Both the position numbers and the translations under genes were made by a program. Below are positions 1-9,139 of a stretch of DNA of 64,000 nucleotides, in pieces; position 1 is the first letter of the stretch; each line of letters begins with the position of its first letter. The notes under the pieces were generated by a model that worked only from the letters and a program-made list of their open reading frames with translations, searched no databases and was not told the DNA's origin. The DNA lies in contig CAYGBK010000065.1 in NCBI GenBank assembly GCA_964348095.1, positions 62,001-126,000 of the forward strand. Reading direction: 5' to 3'. Origin of the DNA: WVXP01 sp964348095 (GTDB lineage: Bacteria > Desulfobacterota > BSN033 > WVXP01).

Positions 1-1408
1 TTGAATGAGCCGCTGACACCCAGTGCAAGGTTGCCCTGACTTTGCGCCCGTCTGGTGCCCATCCCCCCCGCGTCTCGGGATCATAGGTACAGTGCACCTC
101 GACCACGTCACCGGTCTTTTTGTCTTTGACGACGCTTGTGCATGTGATGTAGTAACCGTAGCGCAGCCTCACTTCACGACCGGGAGCCAACCGGAAAAAC
201 TTCTTCGGAGGTTCCTCCAGGAAATCGTCCTGTTCGATGTAAAGGACACGAGAAAAGGGGACCTTCCGTGATCCCCTGCTGGGGTCCTCCGGGTAATAGG
301 GCGCGTCGAGCTCTTCGGTCTGTTCTTCCGGGTAGTTGTCAATGACAATACGCAGTGGACGCAGCACCGCCATGACGCGAGGCGCACGACGATTGAGATC
401 TTCACGGAGGCAATGCTCGAGCAGTGCGATATCGACGACACTATCCCGTTTTGCCACGCCGATTCGGTTGCAGAAGTCCCTGATCGATTCTGGTGTGTAC
501 CCTCGTCTTCGGATACCGGCGATTGTTGGCATCCGTGGATCATCCCACCCGGTAACGTGTCCTTTTTCCACCAGTTCGACTAGCCGTCGCTTGCTCAAAA
601 CGGTGTAGCTTAGATTGAGACGGGCAAACTCGATCTGCTGGGGATGGGAGTCGACATTCAAATGGTCGAGAACCCAGTCGTACAGGGGGCGATTGTTTTC
701 AAATTCGAGCGTGCAGATAGAATGTGTGATTTTCTCAATAGAGTCTGAAAGGCAGTGGGTAAAGTCGTACATGGGATAGATGCACCATTTGTCGCCCGTT
801 CTGTAATGAGGGACCTTTTTGATCCGATAGAGGGTCGGATCTCGCATATTGATATTTGGCGAGGCCATATCGATTTTGGCGCGCAGGACATGGGTACCCT
901 CCTCAAATTCACCTGCCCGCATGCGTTCAAACAGGTCCAGGTTCTCTTCGACTGACCGATTTCGATATGGACTCTCCTTGCCCGGTTCGGTCAAAGTGCC
1001 GCGGTATTGTCTGATCTCTTCCTGGCTCAGACTGCACACATAGGCGTTTCCATTCTTGATCAACTCAATCGCGTAAGCGTAGAGTCGATCAAAGTAGTCC
1101 GACGCATAGAACAGCCGGTCTTCCCAATCGAATTCAAGCCATCGGACGTCTCCTTTGATCGATTCCACATATTCAACATCTTCACCGCTTGGGTCGGTAT
1201 CGTCGAATCGCAAGTTGCAGGTGCCCTTGTATTGGGCGGCGATCCCAAAATTGAGGCAGATCGACTTGGCATGTCCGATGTGGAGATATCCGTTGGGTTC
1301 CGGTGGAAACCGGGTAGCAACTCGACCGTCATTCTTCTTCGCCCTCAAATCATCGTCAATAATCTCCCGGATGAAATCTGTTCGGGGGGTGGGATCCCCA
1401 CTGGTCAT
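1..1408 (-). CDS. glnS: Glutaminyl-tRNA synthetase, C-terminus cut by window edge
   Basis: Charges tRNA-Gln with glutamine in the cytoplasm (class Ic aminoacyl-tRNA synthetase). About 469 codons are present and stay open to the left edge; the family is usually about 550 residues, so the last part of the anticodon-binding beta-barrels is missing. The signature HIGH lies at residues 43-46 inside PPEPNGYLHIGHAKSI, the second class I motif VLSKR at about 270-274, and NLRFDDTDP, which is typical of GlnRS, lies between them. ATG at 1408 gives the family N-terminus (TDFIREIIDDDL). No strong ribosome site is visible. It follows three small genes on the same strand. GlnRS rather than GluRS is supported by the WDDPRMPT and GIRRRGYTPESI segments. 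Confidence 0.96.
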   Translation of the reverse strand, partial: MTSGDPTPRTDFIREIIDDDLRAKKNDGRVATRFPPEPNGYLHIGHAKSICLNFGIAAQYKGTCNLRFDDTDPSGEDVEYVESIKGDVRWLEFDWEDRLFYASDYFDRLYAYAIELIKNGNAYVCSLSQEEIRQYRGTLTEPGKESPYRNRSVEENLDLFERMRAGEFEEGTHVLRAKIDMASPNINMRDPTLYRIKKVPHYRTGDKWCIYPMYDFTHCLSDSIEKITHSICTLEFENNRPLYDWVLDHLNVDSHPQQIEFARLNLSYTVLSKRRLVELVEKGHVTGWDDPRMPTIAGIRRRGYTPESIRDFCNRIGVAKRDSVVDIALLEHCLREDLNRRAPRVMAVLRPLRIVIDNYPEEQTEELDAPYYPEDPSRGSRKVPFSRVLYIEQDDFLEEPPKKFFRLAPGREVRLRYGYYITCTSVVKDKKTGDVVEVHCTYDPETRGGWAPDGRKVRATLHWVSAAHS

Positions 1409-1452
1409 GTTCGCTGTTCCATTTGTTTCTTGGAGATCTCTGTTACGCCTTC

Positions 1453-1785
1453 TCACGTATCTCCTCCACCTTTGTGTTGGACACCGGATGCCTTTTCCAC
1501 AGATGCAATCACTTTGATAGCCAATTCTTCATCGAAGACGTTTTGGTTATCGATTCTTTTGAAACAATGAATGCCTACCCAGGTGTCTTCGAAATAGAGT
1601 TCCAAACTCGGTTTGTAGGTCGGGTGAGATCGCGACACTCTCGAGAATCCAAGGAGTCCCCTCTCCCGCGACCACACGGTGACAACCGTGGCGTTCCAGT
1701 CTCCTTCCATGGCGACATCAATTCTTGCCAAATCCTCATAGGAAAGGTCCGTCAGAATCCTCGGAAGACCCCTCTTGCCGCCCAT
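1453..1785 (-). CDS. Hypothetical protein, about 110 aa
   Basis: No family recognised. The frame is open from 1935, but the first 50 residues of that reading overlap the upstream lipoprotein gene. The ATG at 1785 is preceded by AGGAA four bases away and starts MGGKRGLPRILTDLSY. The product is a mixed-charge soluble protein with a segment (WNATVVTVWSRERGLLG) that looks like a beta hairpin. It has no signal peptide from this start. It sits 49 bases after the lipoprotein stop and 45 bases before glnS. A non-ATG start nearer the lipoprotein stop is possible. Confidence 0.55.
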   Translation of the reverse strand: MGGKRGLPRILTDLSYEDLARIDVAMEGDWNATVVTVWSRERGLLGFSRVSRSHPTYKPSLELYFEDTWVGIHCFKRIDNQNVFDEELAIKVIASVEKASGVQHKGGGDT

Positions 1786-1834
1786 TGCTTTCCTGGCTAG
1801 CTCCCTTAGATAGGTCTCTATTCCCGGCGTCCTT

Positions 1835-2398
1835 TCAATCCGGAAGGTCGAAGGGCTGCCTTTCGAAGTCGGAGAGTATCTGCGCCACAGCGAGAAATCG
1901 CTTGTGATTGAGTGTACCTTTTTTCGAATCGTCAAACATCGGAATGACGGTCTCTTTTAGCTTCCCCTTAATCTGCACCCCCACAAGTGTTCCGCCACCA
2001 TCCACATACTGAGGTTGAAACGTCTTCAGTAGATGGATACCTGCTTCGAGCGCCGCTGTGAACTTCTCTTTGGCAACCTCACCCGGGAATACGCTTGGTC
2101 GAACGAAATAGCGACCATTCGCTCCTTGCTTCATAATCCAGCCCTCACGTGGTTGGATCTTGGCCTGACTGTGGCGGAATGATGCATTGGGCACCACCGT
2201 GACCTCGGATCGGCCATCCACCCAGAGGGTGAGACGACTTGTGCCGCCACCCATTTCCCACGACTGATCCTCCCAGAATATCATTTCGACACCGGACGGG
2301 ACTGGTGCCGTATTGGGGTCACGGCTGCAACTCAGTAACAGGAGACAGAAGCCGATAAGGATAATCCGTCTTTTACAACCGATCAGGATCTCCTCCAT
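1835..2398 (-). CDS. Putative lipoprotein, unknown function
   Basis: The N-terminus is a lipoprotein signal: KRR, a hydrophobic run, then LLLLSC with the lipidated Cys, followed by SRDPNTAP. The mature part (about 160 residues) is polar, with a beta-rich segment (TSRLTLWVDGRSEVTVVPN) and no recognised domain. The start is uncertain. ATG 2398 is used here; a GTG at 2425 is in frame, and a GGAGGAG run lies just inside the ATG, so a CTG a few codons downstream could also be used. It lies 16 to 43 bases downstream of the zinc-ribbon gene and is probably co-transcribed with it. Confidence 0.65.
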   Translation of the reverse strand: MEEILIGCKRRIILIGFCLLLLSCSRDPNTAPVPSGVEMIFWEDQSWEMGGGTSRLTLWVDGRSEVTVVPNASFRHSQAKIQPREGWIMKQGANGRYFVRPSVFPGEVAKEKFTAALEAGIHLLKTFQPQYVDGGGTLVGVQIKGKLKETVIPMFDDSKKGTLNHKRFLAVAQILSDFERQPFDLPD

Positions 2399-2440
2399 AC
2401 TCTGGGTATAGACACTCCCTCGCACCCGCCATCCATCGGT

Positions 2441-2629
2441 TCAGGCGCCCAGTTTCTCGATCTCTCCCTTGACCTCTTCCCACATATGGCCGTGCAGGGT
2501 GAGCTTGAGGTTACAGAAGGGGCAGATGAGGATAGCCCCCTCCTTGAACTCCTCAACGGGCCGGTCGGTGTTTTTCCCACAAACGGGGCAGGTAAAGGCG
2601 AGTTTTCCTGTTTTTTCTTTTTCATTCAT
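2441..2629 (-). CDS. Small zinc-ribbon protein (62 aa)
   Basis: The 62-residue protein carries two knuckles, CPVCG near residue 14 and CPFC near residue 36, so it should bind one zinc. The spacing and the following basic and acidic helix (MWEEVKGEIEKLG) resemble the short MJ0042/zinc-ribbon proteins that are often found alone. It is the first gene of the leftward run ending in glnS. The substrate or partner cannot be told from sequence. Confidence 0.7.
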   Translation of the reverse strand: MNEKEKTGKLAFTCPVCGKNTDRPVEEFKEGAILICPFCNLKLTLHGHMWEEVKGEIEKLGA

Positions 2630-2770
2630 CGGTAGATTTTGTCCCGTCTTCCAAAGCTACCCTAATTCGGCGTTTCTATCAACAGGGTGGTGAATCTTCA
2701 GGCAATCCTATTTCCCGCAGTCCTTTGAATCGGTGGAACCGTTTTTGCTAGGTTTTTTGGAGGCTGAAAG

Positions 2771-3211
2771 ATGGATCAGTTCAAACAAGACAGAAGAAAC
2801 CGAGAGGATCGTCGCCAGGGGACGACGAAACCCATCAGTCGGTATATTGCTACCGGCCGACGCTCTGTGATTCGTAGGGAAAGGGATCAACAAACCCATG
2901 TCTATGTCGACCGCTACGGCCATAAGCTCCTTGTCGCACTTCTCATTATTGTTCTGCTCTCGGTCTTCGATACCTACTTTACGATCTATCACGTCGAAAG
3001 GGGAGCCCGCGAGATAAACCCCTTTATGGATTTTCTCCTTGGCTATGGGAATATCTACTTCTTTGCCACGAAATATGTTCTCACTGCCTTCGGCATTTTT
3101 CTTCTGTGCATCTACAAGAACGTTTTGTTCGTGAGAATCATTATCGTTTCTATCATCTTCATCTACCTCACAGTCTTTAGCTATCACGTCCTTTTGGCGT
3201 TAATCAGATGA
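2771..3211 (+). CDS. DUF5658-type membrane protein
   Basis: A 146-residue protein with a highly charged 50-residue N-terminus (many Arg and Asp), then three hydrophobic segments at about 53-70, 95-115 and 120-143. The block FDTYFTIYHVERGAREINP between the first two helices matches the D-x-x-x-T...G-x-x-E-x-NP pattern of the DUF5658 family. GGAGG lies nine bases before the ATG. It is transcribed alone and divergently from the zinc-ribbon gene. Function unknown. Confidence 0.75.
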   Translation: MDQFKQDRRNREDRRQGTTKPISRYIATGRRSVIRRERDQQTHVYVDRYGHKLLVALLIIVLLSVFDTYFTIYHVERGAREINPFMDFLLGYGNIYFFATKYVLTAFGIFLLCIYKNVLFVRIIIVSIIFIYLTVFSYHVLLALIR

Positions 3212-3408
3212 CCTGTCCCATCGAGAGACCGAGGGAAAGGCAACTCCCTTGGTCAGGGGCCGGCAGGTTTCCCTGTTGAGGTAGGCTTCCTCGTTCCCAG
3301 AATTGAAGAGCCACCATACTACGGTTTCAATTTCTCAACACCCCACATGACAAACCAAGAATACAACAGCGTCACCACGAGCCACAGGTATGGATTCCAG
3401 CTTCTGGT

Positions 3409-4494
3409 CTAGGACTGGCTTGTCCTTTTGCGGTGAAATTCTCGGGCGAGGGCACAATCGTCTGCGAGAAGTTCGTCGATTCTGCCCGTAATCGCGCTGT
3501 TGCCAGCAGACTTGTAGGCTTGTAATCGATCTTCGAAGTCGGGCAGGCGGTACAGGAAACTACCGACGGCCATGTGGCTGACCCGTCTGAGGTTCATTCC
3601 GTAATCGAGCTGTGCGAGGAGAAGACCATTGAGTTCCTGCTCGAATTGGCCTCGCATGGGCATGGCCAGGTAGGGTTTTCCCAGATACATCGATTCGGTC
3701 ATGAGGGTAAATCCGGCAGTCCCCATGACACCCTTGCACGTGGCGAGGTCATAGAGGAACCCCTCCTTGCTGAAAGGTTTGTAAGTCGTGTTGCCGTCTT
3801 CACCTTGCTCACCGGAGCCGTAGACAATGAAGTGTTCCCGTTTGAAAGACCCGAGTTTTTCGAGAAATGTTTCGAAGCCCGTCGTCAGGTAGATCAAAAT
3901 GTGTTCTCCCCGACGTGGTCTTAGTGAAAGGACCTCCTGACGCAAGATAGGTGGGAAGAAGAAGGTCCGATCATTTTTCGCTTTGCCGCAGTAGAACGTC
4001 GTTACGAGAGACACATCGGGTCGTGGAACGACGGCTCTGATCACATTCTCGGCGACGAGCTGATCTGCCATGAGATTGGTCGGGCAAGGATAGGTCATAT
4101 AGCGTATCCGATGTTGATTGTCTACAGTCACAAGAGGCAAATCATAGTGATTGGCCAGGTAGGCGGTCATTGGCTCAAAGTCGGTAAAGACGCAATCAGG
4201 TCGGAATTCCTTGAAAATCTCCCTGCGCAGCGCTTGCAGCTTCTTGTGGCCTTCGGGCAGCCGTCGCAGATTATCGGTAAAGGTCTTAATGATCGAGACT
4301 CGGTTATCTAAGCTGGTGATTCGTGGCCCTTCACCCTCGAATACATCGAAAGTGTCCTTGAGATTCTCATAGCCACGGTCATAACTGACCACTTTCACAG
4401 TATGACCGCTCTTCTCAAGGTGGGTTACCATTTCCCTGGAACGTGATGAATGGCCCGATCCTTCGCCACAGACACCATAGACGATTCTTGCCAT
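3409..4494 (-). CDS. Glycosyltransferase, MJ1255/VC2487 family
   Basis: A GT-B type sugar transferase. The N-terminus MARIVYGVCGEGSGHSSR holds the GEGxGH loop, and the C-terminal half has GTAGFTLMTESMYLGKP followed by a glutamine-rich QFEQELNG segment, as in nucleotide-sugar-binding halves of GT28-like enzymes. The length, 361 residues, is normal for the family. The frame is open to 4611, but ATG 4494 has AGAAGGA seven bases upstream and starts exactly at the conserved beta strand. The acceptor and sugar are not known. Confidence 0.85.
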   Translation of the reverse strand: MARIVYGVCGEGSGHSSRSREMVTHLEKSGHTVKVVSYDRGYENLKDTFDVFEGEGPRITSLDNRVSIIKTFTDNLRRLPEGHKKLQALRREIFKEFRPDCVFTDFEPMTAYLANHYDLPLVTVDNQHRIRYMTYPCPTNLMADQLVAENVIRAVVPRPDVSLVTTFYCGKAKNDRTFFFPPILRQEVLSLRPRRGEHILIYLTTGFETFLEKLGSFKREHFIVYGSGEQGEDGNTTYKPFSKEGFLYDLATCKGVMGTAGFTLMTESMYLGKPYLAMPMRGQFEQELNGLLLAQLDYGMNLRRVSHMAVGSFLYRLPDFEDRLQAYKSAGNSAITGRIDELLADDCALAREFHRKRTSQS

Positions 4495-4660
4495 AGGTCC
4501 GTCCTTCTGATTCCTCTTAAGAATGCACAAAAGGTAGCCCGGAGAGATTCGCTTCTTTCCATATCGAAGCGGCGGGTCAAATTCGACACGGGATGCCCAC
4601 CCAAGGCACACCAGATCTGTCTACACAATGGACATTGATATTGGTGACGGCTTAATGCAA

Positions 4661-5029
4661 TTAGCTTGCCGCCGTACGGTCCAGGAGGTAGCTGGTTAGG
4701 GTTAGTGTAAAACCGATACCCACAATAACGAAGAGGACGATCATGAGCGGGTCTCTGTAAGCAAAATAGAACGACGCAAGAGCGATTAGAATGATCGTGC
4801 GGACGATCAGGGTGGTCTTGTAAAGGGCTTCGACTTTGTGCCGTATTAGCTGAACGATAAGTATTCCGAGGGATAACATCAGGATGCCGACCAGACGGAC
4901 CATCACGTTGCTATAGTTTCCGTTTGAAAAAAAGAAGGTAAGCACCGTTTGCGGAAAAGCGAGGAAGCCCACTCCGCCGACCAACAGGTATCCAGCCAAA
5001 TAAAAAAGGCTCAGTCCGGTTTTCCTCAT
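4661..5029 (-). CDS. Small integral membrane protein
   Basis: 122 residues with four hydrophobic segments, separated by short basic or acidic loops (RHKVEALYKT, AYRDP). No family recognised. ATG 5029 is chosen over the in-frame 5074 start because AGGAG lies seven bases before it and because the protein then begins MRKTGLSLF at the first helix. It is transcribed in the same direction as the thioesterase upstream. Confidence 0.7.
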   Translation of the reverse strand: MRKTGLSLFYLAGYLLVGGVGFLAFPQTVLTFFFSNGNYSNVMVRLVGILMLSLGILIVQLIRHKVEALYKTTLIVRTIILIALASFYFAYRDPLMIVLFVIVGIGFTLTLTSYLLDRTAAS

Positions 5030-5155
5030 GATCTGTCTCCTCTCTATTGAATCATGCAGCCCCACCCTCCGCACGGTTGACTGCCGGCATTAGGCGTGCC
5101 TTGGGTGAGGAGGTTTCTCATGGAGCTTCGAACAATACGAGTCCCCATGGAATGG

Positions 5156-5584
5156 TTATTCCGACGCAAAATTAGATCTGAATCGCTCTGGAACTCTCAC
5201 GACCGTGTTTCTTTTGTAATCGAAGAAGGCAAGACCAGTCTTCACTCTGGCGATTTCTTTGCCTGTTTCCCTTTTTGTGATTCTGTAGATCAGGTCAAAC
5301 CCATATCCCGTCATGTTATCCATGGCAACTTCGACTTTTAGGATATCCCCGTAGAACCCCACCGATTTATAGACAAGGACTGCATCGATCATGATCAGAC
5401 TAACTCCGTCGATGTTCGACTCGCTGAAACCATTGTGCTTCAGAAATCTCAGGCGAGCCTCGTTGGTCAGAGAGAGGAGAGAGTCGTTACCGAGATGGCC
5501 GCCATAATTGATGTCATTTATGCGAACAGGAATCTCCGTAGAGAATTCAAACCCTTTTGGTAATTCTAGTCGGATCCGACCCAT
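5156..5584 (-). CDS. Hotdog-fold acyl-CoA thioesterase (4HBT family)
   Basis: 142 residues with the standard single hotdog pattern: PVRINDINYGGHLGNDSLL (the D...GH segment before the long helix), EARLRFLKHNGF on the helix, then beta strands ending with the family-like VRVPERFRS tail. Expected to hydrolyse an acyl-CoA thioester in the cytoplasm; the chain length is not predictable. The ATG follows AAGGGA with about 11 bases between. It lies 44 bases downstream of the GNAT gene. Confidence 0.82.
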   Translation of the reverse strand: MGRIRLELPKGFEFSTEIPVRINDINYGGHLGNDSLLSLTNEARLRFLKHNGFSESNIDGVSLIMIDAVLVYKSVGFYGDILKVEVAMDNMTGYGFDLIYRITKRETGKEIARVKTGLAFFDYKRNTVVRVPERFRSNFASE

Positions 5585-5628
5585 GTTGACCGGTCCCTTT
5601 CGTTGTCCACAGGGCGTGAACTATCTGT

Positions 5629-6270
5629 TCACGACTCTTCTGAAATAGAGAGTCTCATCATTGGTCTGGTCTCTGAACGACGAGCTGCCTCAACAAAGCC
5701 AACCCTCTTGAAGGCCGAAGCGAGCCCTGTCCAGGCAAAGGCGGCGGGCATTCTGTCTTTCTTGGGCTCAACCGGATACCCTTCGAGAATGGTTCCTCCT
5801 CTCTCTTTGACATAGCCGATGGCCGCCGCTAAGAGATGGACACTGAGTCCTTTGTTGCGATATTTCTTGTCGATGAAGAAACAGACAATGGACCAAACCG
5901 GTTTTTCGTCGATTTTTTTCAAAATCCGGGAGCGATTTAGAGTCGGAAAACGATCACGAGGTGCCACCGAACACCAGCCGATAGGGTCATCTCCAGCATA
6001 TGCCAAGATACCAGGCACCTCGCCAGAATCGACAATCTTCTTTATTGCTCTGCGGTTGCCTTCGCCCTTCTGGCGCTCAAACTCAGAGCGTCTTAACCGC
6101 CACCACATGCACCAACAGCCACCACAGGCACCGCGCTCGCCAAATAGCCTCTGAAAATCTATCCACCGGTCGCGGGTGAGCGTGTGAAATTGTAAGGCTA
6201 GCAGGTTCTCTTTTGTTCTATTACCCATAGCGAGACCCTGGTTGGCACCCTCAAAAGGTTTTCTCCTCAC
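5629..6270 (-). CDS. GNAT family N-acetyltransferase
   Basis: 213 residues from the GTG at 6270, whose last two bases overlap the stop of the DUF6125 gene (GTGA), suggesting translational coupling; an ATG 14 codons in is the alternative. The acetyl-CoA binding stretch is FFIDKKYRNKGLSVHLL (R-x-x-G-x-G/S-like loop), and the C-terminus has FKRVGF, typical of the fold. A Cys/Trp-rich segment, GACGGCWCMWWR at about residue 47, is characteristic of one GNAT subgroup. The substrate is unknown. Confidence 0.85.
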   Translation of the reverse strand: MRRKPFEGANQGLAMGNRTKENLLALQFHTLTRDRWIDFQRLFGERGACGGCWCMWWRLRRSEFERQKGEGNRRAIKKIVDSGEVPGILAYAGDDPIGWCSVAPRDRFPTLNRSRILKKIDEKPVWSIVCFFIDKKYRNKGLSVHLLAAAIGYVKERGGTILEGYPVEPKKDRMPAAFAWTGLASAFKRVGFVEAARRSETRPMMRLSISEES

Positions 6271-6797
6271 CCGGTCAAAACAGAATTCACGGAGTATCTT
6301 TGTTCCTCCGGAGAAAAAGTGACTTTAATGACGCATCGGCCATCCCCTTTCACGAGGCTCTCCTCGATCTCGTGAATGGGCTTGAGCCCCAGGGCCTTCA
6401 TCACTCCGTCTCTCAAACCCTGGCAGCCGCACCTATAACCGTCTGACATGTTGGCCTTGTTGACAGAATCATAGGCATGACATCGGGTTCCCGTCCAGAT
6501 CGCCGTGTTTTCTTTGAATTCGATAGGCTCGTTGATGTAAAGATCATCAAAAAAAGCGTTCTTCCATACGGTCTTGAAAATGACCATCAGATCCTGGATT
6601 GAGCGGGGTTTCTGAATGACTTTTTCTCGGAGAAGCCTGAGGGTGAGCATCCGAAATATCTTTTCAGTAACCTCGAGGTTCAGACGGTTGGCACAATCTG
6701 TTCCTATTTCCCTGACAAGCGCGGCGTGCCAGAAAGAGTCGTGGAGCCACCAGAGTTTATTGAAAATGTCTTTCGATCTCAGTTTTGGTATAGCCAT
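6267..6797 (-). CDS. DUF6125 family protein (copy 1)
   Basis: 176 residues. The KLWWLHDSFWHAALVREIG opening, the later RCHAY and the YRCGCQGLRDGVMKALGL segment match the layout of DUF6125 proteins, a family of anaerobic bacteria and archaea related to thiazoline-carboxylate hydrolases. The conserved Cys and His residues suggest a metal or thiol site, but no reaction is established. A second, divergent copy lies at 9725-10228. The coupled GNAT gene downstream suggests joint expression. Confidence 0.75.
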   Translation of the reverse strand: MAIPKLRSKDIFNKLWWLHDSFWHAALVREIGTDCANRLNLEVTEKIFRMLTLRLLREKVIQKPRSIQDLMVIFKTVWKNAFFDDLYINEPIEFKENTAIWTGTRCHAYDSVNKANMSDGYRCGCQGLRDGVMKALGLKPIHEIEESLVKGDGRCVIKVTFSPEEQRYSVNSVLTG

Positions 6798-7080
6798 AGA
6801 CCCTCCCCGATTTTTGCAATTCTAATTTAGCCTGATAGGGGCACCAATGGCAACACGTCCAGGTTAGCCGTGCGACCCCACGAGACGGTAGGGCCCTATC
6901 CGTTTTCTCAACCCCAAATCCCTCGTCTGAGTCGACACATGGCCCCCCTGCGGCACGCGATCCACCCCTGGTTCCTTACAGGATAGACCTTTTCACTATC
7001 GATTTGATGTCGCTCCTGACTCTATGAGATTGTATAATGAAGGTTAATCCCAAATTTTCTGCCTGGATGTGATCGAGCCG

Positions 7081-7815
7081 ATGAAACGCTGCCATACGGC
7101 CCTATTGCTCTTTCTGGTTTTTCCGCTCCTACTCCCCGTCAACTCCTGCGCACCCCGTAAGACCAAAACCAGTGTTGACCGTCTTTATGAGCTAGATCCT
7201 TCAGGGAGGCTTTACATTCACCCCAGACTTGCGACCAATCCACCTCGAATCATCGCTGTCCTTCCATTTCGCAGCCTCGTCGGAGAAGGCCGGGTGATGG
7301 GAAGTCAGAAACTATTCCTCGATTTGAGCGGCGAAAAAGAGGACTCCCTCACGCCGCTGGCCGAACAGATGCGGCTTGCCTTTTACGGGCAGATCTCTCA
7401 GCTACCCTTTGAAATGATCCATCCCAGCCGCGTTGACGCTCGGCTCAAAGCAGAAGGGTTGACCTCTTGGGATGCCATCAAAGCTGTCAGACCTGAAGCA
7501 TTGGGGGATTTGCTGGCCGTGGATGGTGTTATCTTCGGGGAGGTCGTTCATCTCGACTACATCTATGGCATCCTATACACCCAATTGGCTGCAGGTCTCA
7601 GACTGGAAATGATCTCCACCTCCTCTGGTGAAACCCTCTGGCGATTCAAAGACACGCGACGGGACCACACCGTCCGGATCGCTCTCGATCCTGTCTCCCT
7701 GGCAGTTGGACTGTTCCAGGCTGGTTTTTCACTGAGAGCCGTCAATATGGCCAGGGCTATGGATGAGATATGCCGGGAGGCAGTCGCCACGATCCCATCC
7801 CCTCACTGGGAATAA
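7081..7815 (+). CDS. GNA1162/DUF799-type lipoprotein
   Basis: 244 residues. The signal peptide ends VNSC, giving an N-terminal lipidated Cys at residue 23. The mature part opens with a beta strand (IIAVLPFRSL) and has the family pattern of an alpha/beta domain: TPLAEQMRLAFYGQI helix, then GVIFGEVVHLDYIYG and LRLEMISTSSGETLWRFKD, the 'variable marked by the product/trait it encodes' strand pair seen in GNA1162 and LpoB-like proteins. It is probably an outer-membrane periplasmic accessory protein. ATG 7081 is preferred to the GTG at 7069 because the signal then begins MKRC. It is monocistronic. Confidence 0.78.
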   Translation: MKRCHTALLLFLVFPLLLPVNSCAPRKTKTSVDRLYELDPSGRLYIHPRLATNPPRIIAVLPFRSLVGEGRVMGSQKLFLDLSGEKEDSLTPLAEQMRLAFYGQISQLPFEMIHPSRVDARLKAEGLTSWDAIKAVRPEALGDLLAVDGVIFGEVVHLDYIYGILYTQLAAGLRLEMISTSSGETLWRFKDTRRDHTVRIALDPVSLAVGLFQAGFSLRAVNMARAMDEICREAVATIPSPHWE

Positions 7816-7855
7816 TCGAGATCATGGACAAACAGGACAAGGGGCTAGGCACCGT

Positions 7856-8737
7856 TTACAGACACTCTTTAACCCGTCGAATAAGGAGTTCTAAACAAAT
7901 ATCGATGTTTTCGGGAGTGTAAATCCTCAGGGCCCCTCGGTAATAGCGAGAAAACAGTTCCCCTTTCATCGTTTCTTCATCTATACCATCATTCACCATG
8001 GTCCGGATACTATCGAACGCCGTTCTCGCGGACTCTAACGCTCGCTGGTAGAAGAGGTTCACCTCATCTCCACCCCAGATCGTTCCGTGGGGGAGGCCCA
8101 GGGCCCGGGTTGGAAAGCCCATCAGAATCTCGTTGGTCTGCACATACCTATCGTACCCTTGAAAGAATATGGGGAAGATGTCTTCGTCCGATATCTGGAA
8201 GCCACCTGCATCAGACAGAAACATGACTCGATCCTGGGGCAGGTAACATGCCACACTACAGGGACTGTGACCGGGTGCTGCCATAACCTCCAATTTCACG
8301 TCATTCGCAAGCTCTATGACATCACCGTCCCTGATAATCTGATCGACTTCAATTCTGGTCGGCTTCTGAGGCGGCGACTTCATCGATAGGATGCCATCCC
8401 GAACCAGAGTCTCAGACATCTTTCCATCTTGGTCGAAAAAACTGGTGACAATTTTAGGCTTAGCGAGAACCTTTTGAGCCTTTTCGCTGGCGAGTACCTG
8501 CGCCTGGGGAAAGAATTCTCGCAATCTGGGGATACCACACACGTGGTCGAAATGGGCGTGCATGGCGACCAGGTATTTGACATTGGGCTTACTTTCTAGC
8601 TGTGACCACTGAGCCTCTAAACTGACAACCCCGCCGGTCACCCCGCATTCAACAATGGCGGTTTCTCTTTCTCCAACCATGAAATAGTTGAAGTGGCGAT
8701 TGCCCAACAGAAAAACGTTATCGGTCAGTTTCTTCAT
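7856..8737 (-). CDS. Metallo-beta-lactamase fold hydrolase
   Basis: 293 residues. HAHFDH near residue 60 is the HxHxDH dinuclear metal motif; APGHSP and FLSDAGG supply the next His and the bridging Asp, and LPHGTIWGG gives the last His. Length and order fit the glyoxalase II-like branch of the superfamily, and no lactamase-specific feature is seen. The frame is open to 8836, but that part would overlap the zinc-ribbon gene; the ATG at 8737 begins MKKLTDNVFLLG, the normal first strand. The substrate is unknown. Confidence 0.85.
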   Translation of the reverse strand: MKKLTDNVFLLGNRHFNYFMVGERETAIVECGVTGGVVSLEAQWSQLESKPNVKYLVAMHAHFDHVCGIPRLREFFPQAQVLASEKAQKVLAKPKIVTSFFDQDGKMSETLVRDGILSMKSPPQKPTRIEVDQIIRDGDVIELANDVKLEVMAAPGHSPCSVACYLPQDRVMFLSDAGGFQISDEDIFPIFFQGYDRYVQTNEILMGFPTRALGLPHGTIWGGDEVNLFYQRALESARTAFDSIRTMVNDGIDEETMKGELFSRYYRGALRIYTPENIDICLELLIRRVKECL

Positions 8738-8765
8738 ATTGAAAATCGCGTTCACAACCTGCGGG

Positions 8766-9038
8766 TCATTGCCATCTCTTGAGCCTTGGAATGAACTCAC
8801 TGGCCATTGTTTGCGCCTGACTTTCTGGTATGTCATTCATTTTCGACATGAACACAGAGACCCTCTTAATCATGTGCTCCATCGTGATGTTTGGGTCCGT
8901 GAATGCCCCTTTGTCAAAACAGAAACGGCAGTAGTCGTTCACCTTGAAACCGTCGGCATTGGAACCGAAATCATCTGGCTTTTCCATCGGCATGCCACAG
9001 CTCTGGCAAAAGGGCCCTTTTGGAAGATCCGGTTTCAT
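8766..9038 (-). CDS. Putative zinc-ribbon domain protein
   Basis: About 90 residues with FCQSCGMPM and YCRFCFDKGAF, the paired CxxC knuckles of the zf-ribbon_2 family that is common in anaerobes. The remainder is a helical tail (MEHMIKRVSVFMSKMND). Two ATGs, 9044 and 9038, are possible; the second has AAGGAG eight bases upstream. It ends 29 bases before the MBL-fold gene, so the pair is likely an operon. Confidence 0.8.
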   Translation of the reverse strand: MKPDLPKGPFCQSCGMPMEKPDDFGSNADGFKVNDYCRFCFDKGAFTDPNITMEHMIKRVSVFMSKMNDIPESQAQTMASEFIPRLKRWQ

Positions 9039-9139
9039 CGTCATATCTCCTTTCCTCTCATTCAGGCACCTATGAAGCGATCAGGGGTGGTCCAAAACCG
9101 TGTCATGACTCGCGAATCACAATTCGGGCCGTGAGCCCA